From Tardiphaga sp. (GTDB taxonomy: Bacteria; Pseudomonadota; Alphaproteobacteria; Rhizobiales; Xanthobacteraceae): a DNA stretch of 36,026 bases. The notes under the pieces are model-generated. The model was not told the DNA's origin. It searched no databases and was given only the letters and a program-made list of their open reading frames with translations. Shown one piece after another: positions 1 through 8,751 of the stretch (the stretch's first letter is position 1; each line of letters opens with the position of its first letter). The DNA lies in contig JASBVG010000077.1 of assembly GCA_030147505.1 (NCBI GenBank), positions 1-36,026 of the forward strand, read 5' to 3'. The translations under genes and the position numbers were made by a program.

Positions 1-27
1 TCCGGGGCCAATCGCGATATTCGTGGC

Positions 28-80
28 TTAACAGATAGTTACCGGGAGAAGCCGTTAACTATCATTAAGAATGTCTTAAC
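28..80. promoter_or_regulatory. CtrA-like sites and inverted repeat upstream of the giant coiled-coil gene
   Basis: At 65-80 the sequence reads TTAA, seven bases, TTAAC, an exact match to the alphaproteobacterial CtrA consensus TTAA-N7-TTAAC. A second site with one mismatch (TTAA, seven bases, TTACC) starts at 28, and another TTAAC lies at 55-59. The segment also holds an 8-bp inverted repeat, GATAGTTA (34-41) and TAACTATC (56-63). The cluster is about 200 bases before the start at 277, so it could control that gene through a long leader, or a divergent gene to the left of the window. The motif matches are seen directly; CtrA binding is inferred. The rest of 1-276 shows no convincing gene. 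Confidence 0.45.
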
Positions 81-276
81 CGGAAGCATTTCATTCGCGC
101 GACCAAGCCAATAGGATGTTTGCGGGAAGTAGCGGACAAGCCGAGCGACCGGCAGTCCGCGATCGTGGGACGGGGTGCATTCCGCGTCACGGCAGACGGG
201 CCGTGGCGAGGGCAGCGAACACGACTCGTGCGGGAACTTCCGTAGTGTTGCGTAACAGGGGACGCGTGGAACGAGC

Positions 277-3200
277 ATGGCAAACAATTCAAAGAAGGCC
301 AAGGATCCGACCGAAGTCGCTCTCTCCGCTATTCAGGAGGCCCTGAACGTCGATGGTGCGCGCGAGCCCAATCTGCGCGCCGATAACGCACCGGCCGCCA
401 ACCCCGTAGATCTTGACGAACCGCGTTTCGATTCCCGTATCACCGCCGAGCGTCCGGCCTTCGAGCCCGTTGAGGAGCCCCGCTTCGGTCGCCGCGCCGC
501 CAATGACGATCGCGAGACCATCGGCCAGATCCTGCAGGCGCTGCAGAAGAACCGCCCTGCCCGCAACGTCTACACGCTTGCCACGCTGTTTGCCGGCGTC
601 TGGGTGATCGCTGCCGCGTTCCTTGCCTATGCCTTCCTGCCGTCGCTGCAGGCCATGGTCGGCCAGGGCTCCGGCGGCACGCTCGCGCTCATCGGCCTCG
701 CCGCAGCGCTCGTCGCACCGATCCTCCTGTTCTATTTCCTCGCGGCCCTTGCCTGGCGCGGCCAGGAAATGCGCATGATCGCCCAGTCGATGGCGCAGGT
801 CGCGATCCGCTTCTCGGAGCCGGAAGGCAGCTCCAGCGATGCCATGGTCACCGTCGGCCAGGCGATCCGCCGTGAAGTTGCCGCCATGGGCGACGGCATC
901 GAACGCGCCATCGCGCGTGCCGGCGAACTCGAAACCCTCGTTGCCAATGAAGTCTCGGCGCTGGAACGCGCCTATTCGGACAATGAGGTGCGCATCCGCG
1001 CCCTGTTGCAGGACATCGCGCATCAGCGTGACAACCTTGTCGGTCAGGCCGAGCAGGTCCGCTCGGCGATTTCCGGGGTGCAGATCGACCTGCGCCACGA
1101 CATCGCACTGATCTCCGATGCCATCGCCTCGCGCGTCGATGATGTCGCCAAGAGCATCACCAGCGCCCTCGAAGAGCGCGGCGAACACATCACGACGGCG
1201 CTCGGCCGCGCCGGCGACAACATGATCCTCGCCCTCGGCGAGCGCGGCGGCGACCTGCTCGACCGTCTCGAGGAAGCCTCGGGCGAAACCACCCGCGCGG
1301 TGCTGGAAGCCTCCGAGCGCCTGACCACCAGCCTCAATTTCAAGACTGGCCACGTCCACGACGAATTCGTCGATCTCGCCGATCGCGTCCATGAGATGCT
1401 GAACGAACGCATCGACCGCATCACCAACGATTTCGAACAGCGCTCGGCCTCGATCGTCGATCGCGTTTCCGATCGTACCGAGCAGGTCCACGACACGCTG
1501 AAGAATTCCAGCGACAGCCTGCTGCTCGAACTCGAACTGCGCAGCAACGACCTCTCCAGCCGCATCGATGATGCCGGCAACCGCCTCGCCACGCAGGTCC
1601 TCACCTCGGGCGACAAGGCGAGCGAATCTCTCGAAGCGACCGTCGCCACCCTCACCGCCAAGGTGGCGAGCCAGACCGAGAGCGCGCATGACACGCTGAG
1701 CCTGCAGATGAGCGCCTTCGAACAGCTCGTGAAGGATCAGGGCCTCGAACTCGCCGAGCGCTTCTCGCGCGACAGCGGCAATCTCGGCGCCATCATCACC
1801 AAGCACATTTCGGAATTCGACCGCACGGTGAAAACCTTCGGCGGCGAAGTGGTCGAACGTCTCGGCCAGCGCACGCAGGACATCAACGACACGCTGAAGA
1901 CCTATGTCGACGGCTTCGACGCCCGCGTGACCTCGAATATCGGCGGCATCACCGATACGCTCGACGGTCGCCTCGCCCATTTCGAAACGACGTTCGAAAA
2001 CCGCGTCAACAGCCTCGACTCATCGCTCGACAGCCGCATGCAGTCGTTCGACCAGACCGTCGACAATCGCCTCAAGGGCCTCGAAGAGACATTCGACCAG
2101 CGTGCACAGTCGGTCACCGCAATCGTCGAAGCCCGCCTGCAGTCGCTGCAGTCAACGCTCACCGACGGCGCCGAGCGTGCGGTAGACACGGTTGACGCCC
2201 GCCTGACCCATCTCACCACCTCGCTGACCGAAGGCACTACGCGCGCCGTCGCCACCATCGACACTCGCCTGACCCATCTCACCAATTCGCTCACCGAAGG
2301 CGCGGTGCAGGCGATCCATTCCATTGACGACCGCCTGTCATTCCTCACCACCTCGCTCACCGAGGGTACCGTGCAGGCGATCGGCGCCATCGATCACCGC
2401 ATCGCAGGTGTCACCACGGCGATCAACGAGCGCAGCGACAGCCTCGCCGACAACATCACCGCGCGCTTCCAGAGCATCCATCAAGGCGTCGAGACACGCG
2501 CAGGCGCGATCGCAACGGAAATCGAAACCCGCGTCGAACAATTCGAGGAACTGCTCGGTTCGCGCATCGAGGCCGTCGCCGGCCGTATCGAGACCTCGGG
2601 CCGCACCGCGAGCGACCAGCTCATGGCACGCGCCGAAGAGCTTTCGATGGGCATCAAGAGCCATGTGGATGACGCCGAGAAGGCGCTCTCTCATCTCATG
2701 GTCAATACCAGCGAGACCATCCAGGCCGGCGCCCGCGCCGCGCAGGAATCGCTCGTCTCGGTCTCGACCGACGTTGGTGCGCAGTTGCGCCTGACCGCGA
2801 GCGATATCGAAAACTCGCTCACCGCCATCGGCACCAACGCCGCCAGTGCCATCGTCAGCAGCGCCCGTGAAGCGCAGACGACACTCATCACCACGTCCAG
2901 CGAAGCCGCCGCGCAGGTCAAGACGCTGTCGGCCGATGTCGAGCGCACGCTCACCAGCGCCGGCACGACCACCGCCGCCTCGATCCTCGCCGGCGCGCGC
3001 GACGCCCAGACCACGCTCGTCTCGACCTCGACCGAAGTCACGACTCATATCCAGACGCTGTCGGCCGATATCGAGCGTACGCTGACCACCACCGGCACCG
3101 CGACGGCCGATGCCGTGCTGTCCGGCGCTCGCGCCGCGCAGTCCACATTGGTCACTGCCTCGACCGATGCGACGCAGCAGGTCCGCTCGCTGGCCGCCGA

Positions 3201-5802
3201 TGTCGAGCGCACGCTGGTTGCCGCCGGCAACGCCAGCGCCGAGTCGATCCTTGCTTCGACCCGCAATGTGCAGTCCTCACTCATCGAGGCCTCGACCGAA
3301 GCCGCCAACCAGGTGCGCACGCTCGCCGCCGATGTGGAACGCAGCATCACCGCTGCTGGCGCGGCCACGGCGAACTCGATCGTCACCGGCGCCCGCGAAG
3401 CACAGAACACGCTGGTCCTCGCCTCTTCGGAGGCGACAACTCACGTGCAGACGCTCGCCGCCGACATGGAACGCAGCATCACCGCCGCCAGCAGCGCGAC
3501 CAGCGATGCAATCGTCAACCATGCCCGCGAAGCGCAGGCAGCACTGATGACCGCCTCGAACGAGAGCACGGCGACCGTCCGCAATCTCGCCGCCGATGTG
3601 GAGCGCACGCTCACCGCCGTCGGCGCCGACGCGGCCGCCTCGATCCTGTCGAGCGCCCGCGAAGTGCAGACCTCGCTCACGACCTCGTCGGCCGATGCAG
3701 CCTCGCAGATCAAGGCGATCTCGGCCGACATGGAACGGTCGCTCGCGGCCGTCACCGTCAACACCACTGACAACATCAAGTCCACCGCCGTCAGCGCGCA
3801 GCAGACGCTGATTGCGGCTTCGACCGAAGTCGTTACCCGCATCAAGACCACCTCTTCGGAGATCGAGCGCTCCGTATTCACGGCCTCGGGCTCGTTTGGC
3901 ACCACCATGAGCGCCAAGACCGACGAACTCGTCGGCTATGTGCAGCAGCAGACCGACCGTCTGTCGCAGATGGTGGATGCGAAGCGTGGCTCGCTGGTCG
4001 ATGCGCTCGGCTCGAAGACCAACCAGCTCACGGTCGATATGGACCGCGTGACGGTCGAGGCCCTGAAGGCGATCGAAAGCCGCAGCCAGACCTTCTCGCA
4101 GACGCTGGCAACCTCCGGCATCGATGTCGCGCGCTCCATCACCACCGCCGGCGAACTTGCGGCCGGCGCGGTCAACAAGTCGCTGAAGGATCTCGAAACC
4201 TCGTCGCGCTCGGCCATCGAGCAGTCGCGCCAAGTGTCGATCACCGCGGTCACCGAAATGCAGGAGACCAGCAAGATCCTGCGCACCGATACGGTGGCGC
4301 TGTTCGAGCGGCTGCGTGAAGGCAACATCCTGCTGCAGGAAGTGCTCACCGGCGCTCACGACAACCTCAATTCGCTGGAGCGCGCGCTCGTCACCCGCGT
4401 GGCCGACTTCGTCGCCACCATGAACGACGTGACCTCGCGCAACGGCGTCGCCACCCAGACGCTGGAAGAGCAACTCACCGTCTTCACCGCCAAGTCGGAG
4501 AAGGCGCTGGAAGATCTCGGCGAGCTGTCGACCCAGTTCGAGGCCCATGGCCACGCGCTGGTGGACGCCGCTGCCCTCGTCGAGCAGAGCAACCGCTCGA
4601 CCCTCACCTCGGTCGGCGACAAAAAGGCAGCACTGGAATCGCTGGTCACCACGATCGATAGCCGAACCAACGATCTCGATGCCCGCCTCAGCCGCTTCAC
4701 CAGCCTGCTTGACGAGTCGCTGGCCGCCGCGGAAGAGCGCGCACGCGACATCGCTCGCGTCGTCGCCGAAACAGCCGGTGCCGGATCGTCGGCGATCAGC
4801 AAGCAGTTCCAGGCCGTGCGCAGTGCGGCGGAAGACGAGCGCCGCGCCACCACCGATGCGATGGCCGAAATCTATCAGCAGGGTACCCGCGAGGCGGAAG
4901 CCATGTTCAAGGCCTCGGCGGACAAGTTCGCGTCGATGGTCGTGAGCATGAAGGCGATGGCCGCCGAAATGCAGAACGAGCTCGAAAGCACCCGTACGGA
5001 ACTCCGCCGCGGCGTGTTCGAGATGCCTCAGGAGGCCGCCGAGAGCACTGCGCAGATGCGCAAGGTAATCGTCGATCAGATCGAGGCGCTGGCCGAACTC
5101 AACCGTATCGTTGCCCGTCACGGCCGCGGCATGGATGTCGTCTCGGCGGCACCCCGCAGCGCGCCGCAGCGCGAGCCGGAGCCCGTGATGGCGACTGTCG
5201 GTTCGAGCCGTGCGGAAGCGCGCAGCGAGCCCCGCGCCGAGGCCCCGCGTGCGGAAGCACCGCGCCGCTCATCATCGATCGGAACGGCATCGAGCCTGCC
5301 CTCGGCCGATTTCGGCAGCCCGTCGCGTCGCACCGAGGCGCCATCGGTTGCCCCAGCCAATCAGGGCAGCGGCGATGGCTGGTTGACCGACCTGCTTGGC
5401 CGCGCCGATGACGAGGAAGAGGAAGCGCCACGCGCTCGCGCACCGCAGCAGCCGGCCGCGCCCAGCAATCCGCTGGAGTCGCTGTCGCTCGACATCGGCC
5501 GCCTGATGGATCGCAACCTCGCCGCCGAGATGTGGGATCGCTACCAGCGCGGCGAGCGCAAGGCCTTCAGCAAGCGCCTCTACACGCCGGCCGGCCAGAA
5601 GGCGTTCGATGAAGTGGCCCGCAAGTATCGCGCCGATCGCGCCTTCAAGGGCACGGTGGACCGCTACATCACCGAGTTCGAGCGCTTGCTCGACGAGGTG
5701 GCGCGCGACGAGCGCGGCCCGGCGGCCCTGCGTGCGCACCTGATCTCGGAGACGGGTCTGGTCTACACACTGCTGGCCCATGCGGCGGGGCGGCTGGGGT
5801 AA
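277..5802 (+). CDS. gpr: Giant membrane-anchored hendecad coiled-coil protein, growth pole ring (GPR/RgsE)-like
   Basis: This 1841-residue protein has a charged N-terminal segment (1-97), two hydrophobic helices (about 98-120 and 134-159), and then a very long Ala/Thr/Ser/Glu-rich helical rod. In the rod, residues 620-707 form four 22-residue units, and residues 844-1195 form eight 44-residue units whose starts (I/V/M-E-R/N) recur exactly every 132 bases from 2806 to 3861. Both periods are multiples of 11, the hendecad coiled-coil repeat. A Pro/Arg/Ala-rich acidic linker (about 1620-1730) and a compact C-terminal domain of about 110 residues follow. This architecture, often auto-named apolipoprotein A1/A4/E or kinesin-like, matches the Agrobacterium Growth Pole Ring protein (RgsE in Sinorhizobium), which forms a ring at the growing pole and is required for polar growth and rod shape. 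The family assignment rests on architecture and size, not alignment. It ends at a strong terminator, so it is probably monocistronic. Confidence 0.75.
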   Translation: MANNSKKAKDPTEVALSAIQEALNVDGAREPNLRADNAPAANPVDLDEPRFDSRITAERPAFEPVEEPRFGRRAANDDRETIGQILQALQKNRPARNVYTLATLFAGVWVIAAAFLAYAFLPSLQAMVGQGSGGTLALIGLAAALVAPILLFYFLAALAWRGQEMRMIAQSMAQVAIRFSEPEGSSSDAMVTVGQAIRREVAAMGDGIERAIARAGELETLVANEVSALERAYSDNEVRIRALLQDIAHQRDNLVGQAEQVRSAISGVQIDLRHDIALISDAIASRVDDVAKSITSALEERGEHITTALGRAGDNMILALGERGGDLLDRLEEASGETTRAVLEASERLTTSLNFKTGHVHDEFVDLADRVHEMLNERIDRITNDFEQRSASIVDRVSDRTEQVHDTLKNSSDSLLLELELRSNDLSSRIDDAGNRLATQVLTSGDKASESLEATVATLTAKVASQTESAHDTLSLQMSAFEQLVKDQGLELAERFSRDSGNLGAIITKHISEFDRTVKTFGGEVVERLGQRTQDINDTLKTYVDGFDARVTSNIGGITDTLDGRLAHFETTFENRVNSLDSSLDSRMQSFDQTVDNRLKGLEETFDQRAQSVTAIVEARLQSLQSTLTDGAERAVDTVDARLTHLTTSLTEGTTRAVATIDTRLTHLTNSLTEGAVQAIHSIDDRLSFLTTSLTEGTVQAIGAIDHRIAGVTTAINERSDSLADNITARFQSIHQGVETRAGAIATEIETRVEQFEELLGSRIEAVAGRIETSGRTASDQLMARAEELSMGIKSHVDDAEKALSHLMVNTSETIQAGARAAQESLVSVSTDVGAQLRLTASDIENSLTAIGTNAASAIVSSAREAQTTLITTSSEAAAQVKTLSADVERTLTSAGTTTAASILAGARDAQTTLVSTSTEVTTHIQTLSADIERTLTTTGTATADAVLSGARAAQSTLVTASTDATQQVRSLAADVERTLVAAGNASAESILASTRNVQSSLIEASTEAANQVRTLAADVERSITAAGAATANSIVTGAREAQNTLVLASSEATTHVQTLAADMERSITAASSATSDAIVNHAREAQAALMTASNESTATVRNLAADVERTLTAVGADAAASILSSAREVQTSLTTSSADAASQIKAISADMERSLAAVTVNTTDNIKSTAVSAQQTLIAASTEVVTRIKTTSSEIERSVFTASGSFGTTMSAKTDELVGYVQQQTDRLSQMVDAKRGSLVDALGSKTNQLTVDMDRVTVEALKAIESRSQTFSQTLATSGIDVARSITTAGELAAGAVNKSLKDLETSSRSAIEQSRQVSITAVTEMQETSKILRTDTVALFERLREGNILLQEVLTGAHDNLNSLERALVTRVADFVATMNDVTSRNGVATQTLEEQLTVFTAKSEKALEDLGELSTQFEAHGHALVDAAALVEQSNRSTLTSVGDKKAALESLVTTIDSRTNDLDARLSRFTSLLDESLAAAEERARDIARVVAETAGAGSSAISKQFQAVRSAAEDERRATTDAMAEIYQQGTREAEAMFKASADKFASMVVSMKAMAAEMQNELESTRTELRRGVFEMPQEAAESTAQMRKVIVDQIEALAELNRIVARHGRGMDVVSAAPRSAPQREPEPVMATVGSSRAEARSEPRAEAPRAEAPRRSSSIGTASSLPSADFGSPSRRTEAPSVAPANQGSGDGWLTDLLGRADDEEEEAPRARAPQQPAAPSNPLESLSLDIGRLMDRNLAAEMWDRYQRGERKAFSKRLYTPAGQKAFDEVARKYRADRAFKGTVDRYITEFERLLDEVARDERGPAALRAHLISETGLVYTLLAHAAGRLG
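2134..3861 (+). repeat. In-gene tandem repeats: four 66-bp units then eight 132-bp units
   Basis: Inside the giant coiled-coil gene, four 22-codon units run from 2134 to 2397, each with a core like RL-x-x-LT-x-SLTEG. Eight 44-codon units then start at 2806, 2938, 3070, 3202, 3334, 3466, 3598 and 3730, and a ninth degenerate unit begins at 3862. The register holds to the base with no indels, although the copies have diverged in sequence. Both unit sizes are whole multiples of 33 bases (11 codons). Confidence 0.85.
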
Positions 5803-5826
5803 GGCCCGGCGAAGACAGAAAACGCG

Positions 5827-5860
5827 AAAGCGGAGGCAGCGATGCCTCCGCTTTTTGTTT
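5827..5860 (+). terminator. Rho-independent terminator after the giant coiled-coil gene
   Basis: A perfect 12-bp stem (5827-5838 paired with 5843-5854) has a 4-base loop and a T-rich tail, 24 bases after the stop codon at 5802. The stem is A-rich on its left arm, so it could also terminate transcription arriving on the minus strand. Confidence 0.85.
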
Positions 5861-5885
5861 GTAGAGAGCGCTATGGCTGATGGCA

Positions 5886-6025
5886 TCCCTCCCCCTTGTG
5901 GGGAGGGTCGGCCGATAGGCCGGGGTGGGGGTGCCCCACGTGACGTCAGAGTATGGGGCGCCCCACCCGTCACGATGCTCGCTGAACGCTCGCAGTCGTG
6001 CCACCCTCCCCGCAAGGGGGAGGGA
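5886..6025. repeat. 140-bp palindromic intergenic element
   Basis: The terminal 23-bp inverted repeats (5886-5908 and 6003-6025) differ at one base. Each arm is itself a short stem of C and G runs. The interior is G+C-rich with further self-complementary blocks around 5905-5925 and 5930-5970. It sits between the terminator of the giant gene and the 3' end of the epimerase gene. Elements with CCCTCCCC...GGGGAGGG arms are common between genes in Bradyrhizobium and Rhodopseudomonas. It carries no coding potential and is probably a non-autonomous REP/MITE-like repeat. Confidence 0.7.
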
Positions 6026-6056
6026 CAAGATCAGCGCACGCGACTAATACCAGAGC

Positions 6057-6932
6057 TCAAGCAAACCCGATCCGCTGCGTAAAGCTCCGCGTCTCCCCCT
6101 TCGCGATATGCATCACGCCGGGCTTGTTGCTGAACTCGCCGTCGAAATCCACCGGGCTCGCATAGCCGTGCCACGGCTCGATGCAGAGAAATGCGGCGCC
6201 GGATGGCTTGGACCAGATGCCGAGCTGCAGGAAGCCGTCCCAAGCGAAATCGATGGTCGGTGCGCCCGGCGCCTGGTAGCGTAAGGACCGGCTGGTGATC
6301 TGATCGAAGATCATTGCGTCCTTGGCGAACAGTCCCTCGAATAGTGCGAGTTTATCGCCCTGCACTGCCGTTACTTCCGACTCCGGCAGCAACAGTCCGT
6401 CATTGAGCCGGCGGATCGGCGCGGGCTCGGGTTTTGCGAAGTGGACGCTGTGCGCATTCTTTGCAACTCCATCCGCCAACGGCCAATGAAAGGCAGGATG
6501 CGCGCCGATCGATGCCGGCAGCATCTCGTCGCCCGTATTGGTGATGGCATAGCCTATCACGAGCTCGTCGCCCTCGACGACGTAGGAGACATCGAGCCGG
6601 AACGCGAACGGATACTTCGCCCTGCTCTCCGCATTATCCGTCAGCGACAACACACACAGCGTTTTCTCCCGTGCGGTCCACGCAAAGCGCTGATCGCGGG
6701 CGAAGCCGTGCTGGGTCATCGGATAGGTCTGGCCGCGATGCTTGAGTACGTCGCCCTTGAGACGACCAACGATGGGAAACAGGATCGGCGCATGGCGCGG
6801 CCATTCGGGGCCGGCCTGCCACAGCACTTCCTGACCGTCCGCATTTTTCAGCGAACACAGCTCGGCGCCATCGGCCTTGATGATGGCCATTACCCGACCG
6901 TTGCTGATGCTGAAATGATCGTCGGCTGTCAT
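6057..6932 (-). CDS. Aldose 1-epimerase family protein (LacX/galactose mutarotase-like)
   Basis: The 291-residue protein belongs to the mutarotase-like beta-sandwich family, which interconverts alpha and beta anomers of aldoses or hexose 6-phosphates in the cytoplasm. It shows the family's N-terminal stretch in which the ligand site is built (GAELCSL, then HAPILFPIVGRL near residues 47-58), the conserved H-G-F-A-R-D segment near 75-80, and G-A-H-P-A-F-H-W around the catalytic His region. The length fits the LacX-type subgroup. The ATG at 6932 is preceded by AGGAG at 5-base spacing. It is transcribed toward the 140-bp repeat, separated from mlaD upstream by a REP-like palindrome, and probably stands alone. 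The true sugar substrate cannot be read from the sequence. Confidence 0.85.
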   Translation of the reverse strand: MTADDHFSISNGRVMAIIKADGAELCSLKNADGQEVLWQAGPEWPRHAPILFPIVGRLKGDVLKHRGQTYPMTQHGFARDQRFAWTAREKTLCVLSLTDNAESRAKYPFAFRLDVSYVVEGDELVIGYAITNTGDEMLPASIGAHPAFHWPLADGVAKNAHSVHFAKPEPAPIRRLNDGLLLPESEVTAVQGDKLALFEGLFAKDAMIFDQITSRSLRYQAPGAPTIDFAWDGFLQLGIWSKPSGAAFLCIEPWHGYASPVDFDGEFSNKPGVMHIAKGETRSFTQRIGFA

Positions 6933-6942
6933 GTGCGCTCCT

Positions 6943-7031
6943 GTAGCCCGGGTGGAGCGCAGCGTAACCCGGGGGCAGGCGTTTCAGCTAGCTCGACGTC
7001 CCCGGATTACGTTGCGCTCCATCCAGCCTGC
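6943..7031. repeat. REP-like inverted repeat (two arms of about 31 bp)
   Basis: The arms at 6943-6973 and 7001-7031 are imperfect inverted copies of a motif reading GTAGCCCGG-TGGAGCGC. This motif is recognisable as a widespread intergenic repeat of Bradyrhizobium/Rhodopseudomonas genomes. The element fills the gap between mlaD and the epimerase gene. It can fold into a long hairpin and may terminate the mla operon or stabilise its mRNA. Confidence 0.7.
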
Positions 7032-7037
7032 GGGTCA

Positions 7038-7946
7038 TCACCGCCGACGTTGCTGCGGCGGAGGTTGCTGCGGCGGAGGCGGCGCCTGTTGCGTGCTCGA
7101 GCTCGGACCGAACAGCAGACGCGTCGGGTTGCGGTCGAGATTGTTCACTGCGCGGCTGACATCGCCGAGCGTCCGGCTCGCATCGCCCAGTGTGCGACGG
7201 CCATCGATGATCAGTTGCCCGCTGCGCTTGTCCAGATTTTCGGTCAGTTCGTGGAACGACTTCACGGCCGCCGTCAGCGCACCGCCGTCCTTGCCGCCGG
7301 CCAATGTGTCGAGACCGAGCATGATATTGTCGGTCTTGGCGACGACGCCATCGGCCTTGCCCATGATGCTGTCGATCTTCTTCATGATGCCGTCGATGGA
7401 CTCCGCATTGCGCGCGAGCACGCCGGTGAAAGCTTCGACATTGCTGATGGCGCCCTTGAGCGCCTCCTGATTGTCGTTGACCAGACGGTTGACGTTCTGC
7501 AGCGTGGCGCGCACGGCCTCGCCGATATCCCGGGTGGCATCGGGATCGGCAGTCAGCATCGGCACGCCGTCGGTATCGAGCGGCACATCGGGCGCATCGG
7601 GCGCGCCGCCCTTCAGCGAGATCGCGGCCACACCGGTCAGGCCCTGGAATTCGAGTCCGGCCAGCGTGTCCTTGCGGATCGGCGCCACGGTGTCGATCAT
7701 CGCCAGCGCCACGACACGACGCGGATTGTCGAGCTTCACCGAGACCACCTCGCCGACGCGGATGCCGTTGAAGTTGACATTGCCGCCATTGCGCAGACCC
7801 GAGGCCGATCCCTCGAACACGATGCGCAGCGGCGTGCGCTGCTTGCCCGAATTCAGGTTCTGCGACCACATCACGAAACCGATGACGGCGGCGATCACCG
7901 CCAGCGTGAAGGTTCCGATCAGGACGTAATTCGCCCGCGTTTCCAT
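7038..7946 (-). CDS. mlaD: MCE (MlaD-like) lipid-binding component of an ABC lipid transporter
   Basis: The 302-residue protein has one N-terminal transmembrane anchor (about residues 7-27) followed by an MCE domain (about 38-115) with the typical V-x-F-x-G-I-R-V-G-E-V segment near 58-68 and the hydrophobic pore-loop region F-Q-G-L-T-G-V-A. A long helical region follows, and a Pro/Gln-rich tail (PPPPQQPPPQQ) ends in RRR. MCE proteins form hexameric rings in the periplasm that pass phospholipids or other hydrophobic molecules between membranes. It is the third gene of a tight operon, beginning two bases after the ATPase stop codon, with GGAG seven bases ahead of the ATG. Transport direction and cargo are not evident. 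Confidence 0.9.
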   Translation of the reverse strand: METRANYVLIGTFTLAVIAAVIGFVMWSQNLNSGKQRTPLRIVFEGSASGLRNGGNVNFNGIRVGEVVSVKLDNPRRVVALAMIDTVAPIRKDTLAGLEFQGLTGVAAISLKGGAPDAPDVPLDTDGVPMLTADPDATRDIGEAVRATLQNVNRLVNDNQEALKGAISNVEAFTGVLARNAESIDGIMKKIDSIMGKADGVVAKTDNIMLGLDTLAGGKDGGALTAAVKSFHELTENLDKRSGQLIIDGRRTLGDASRTLGDVSRAVNNLDRNPTRLLFGPSSSTQQAPPPPQQPPPQQRRR

Positions 7947-7948
7947 CG

Positions 7949-8749
7949 TTAGACTCCACTCACCCCTGTCACGGCGCGTGCCCGCTTGCCGTGGAAATAT
8001 TCACGTAGCCAGGGATGCGTCGCGGCCTGCATGTCGGCCATCGTTCCCTGTGCGATGATCTTGCCGCTGCCGAGCACGGCGATGCGGTCGCAGGCGGTGT
8101 GCAGGCTGTCGAGATCATGGGTGACCATGAACACCGTGAGCCCGAGCGTCCGCTGCAGCGTGCGGACCAGATCGTCGAAATCGCCCGCGCCGATCGGATC
8201 GAGACCCGAGGTCGGCTCGTCGAGAAACACGATCTCCGGATCGAGGGCGAGCGCGCGCGCCAGCGCCACGCGCTTGATCATGCCGCCGGAGAGCTCCGAC
8301 GGATAACGCTCGACCACTTCCGGCTTCAGGCCGACCATGGCGATCTTGGCCATGGTGATCTCGTCGAGCAGGCGCTGCGACACCTTCAGATATTCGCGCA
8401 CCGGAAACTGGATATTCTGCCGCACATTCAGCGACGAGAACAACGCACCATGCTGAAACAGGATGCCCCAGCGCCGCTCGATACTGCGGCGATCCTTTTC
8501 GCTGCCGTCGAGATCGGTGCCGAACACCTTGATCTTGCCCGACACTTTCGGCACGAGACCGATGATCGTGCGCATCAGCACCGACTTGCCGGCGCCGGAT
8601 GCGCCGACAAAGCCGAGGATCTCACCACGCTCGACGTCGAGATTGAGGCCGTCGAGCACCTTGCGGCTGCCGAAAGCAACAGTGAGATCGCGGACACGGA
8701 TGATGGCGTCGCGCATGGGGGGGGCGATGTAAGGTTTTGACGCGGCCAT
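7949..8749 (-). CDS. mlaF: MCE/Mla-type ABC transporter ATPase (MlaF-like)
   Basis: The 266-residue ABC ATPase energises the lipid transporter encoded around it. It has Walker A GASGAGKS (about 49-56), Q-loop FQHG, signature LSGGMIKRVALARAL, Walker B IVFLDEPTSGLDP and switch histidine MVTHDL. The signature variant with M-x-K-R-V is typical of the MlaF/Ttg2A family. The ATG at 8749 (GGGA seven bases upstream, two bases after the permease stop) is preferred. A second in-frame ATG lies at 8716, and a run of eight C residues (8717-8724 on the plus strand as G) falls between the two. It is cotranscribed with the permease and the MCE gene. Confidence 0.92.
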   Translation of the reverse strand: MAASKPYIAPPMRDAIIRVRDLTVAFGSRKVLDGLNLDVERGEILGFVGASGAGKSVLMRTIIGLVPKVSGKIKVFGTDLDGSEKDRRSIERRWGILFQHGALFSSLNVRQNIQFPVREYLKVSQRLLDEITMAKIAMVGLKPEVVERYPSELSGGMIKRVALARALALDPEIVFLDEPTSGLDPIGAGDFDDLVRTLQRTLGLTVFMVTHDLDSLHTACDRIAVLGSGKIIAQGTMADMQAATHPWLREYFHGKRARAVTGVSGV

Positions 8750-8751
8750 GA

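Noticed and set aside
289..1980. 563-codon open frame antisense to the giant coiled-coil gene
   Set aside because: It is the complement of a repetitive, codon-biased, high-G+C gene; its translation has no recognisable domain and the plus-strand frame is much longer and structured.
3277..5121. 614-codon open frame antisense to the rod region
   Set aside because: Same cause: stop codons are rare opposite biased G+C-rich repeats. No family features and no ribosome-binding site.
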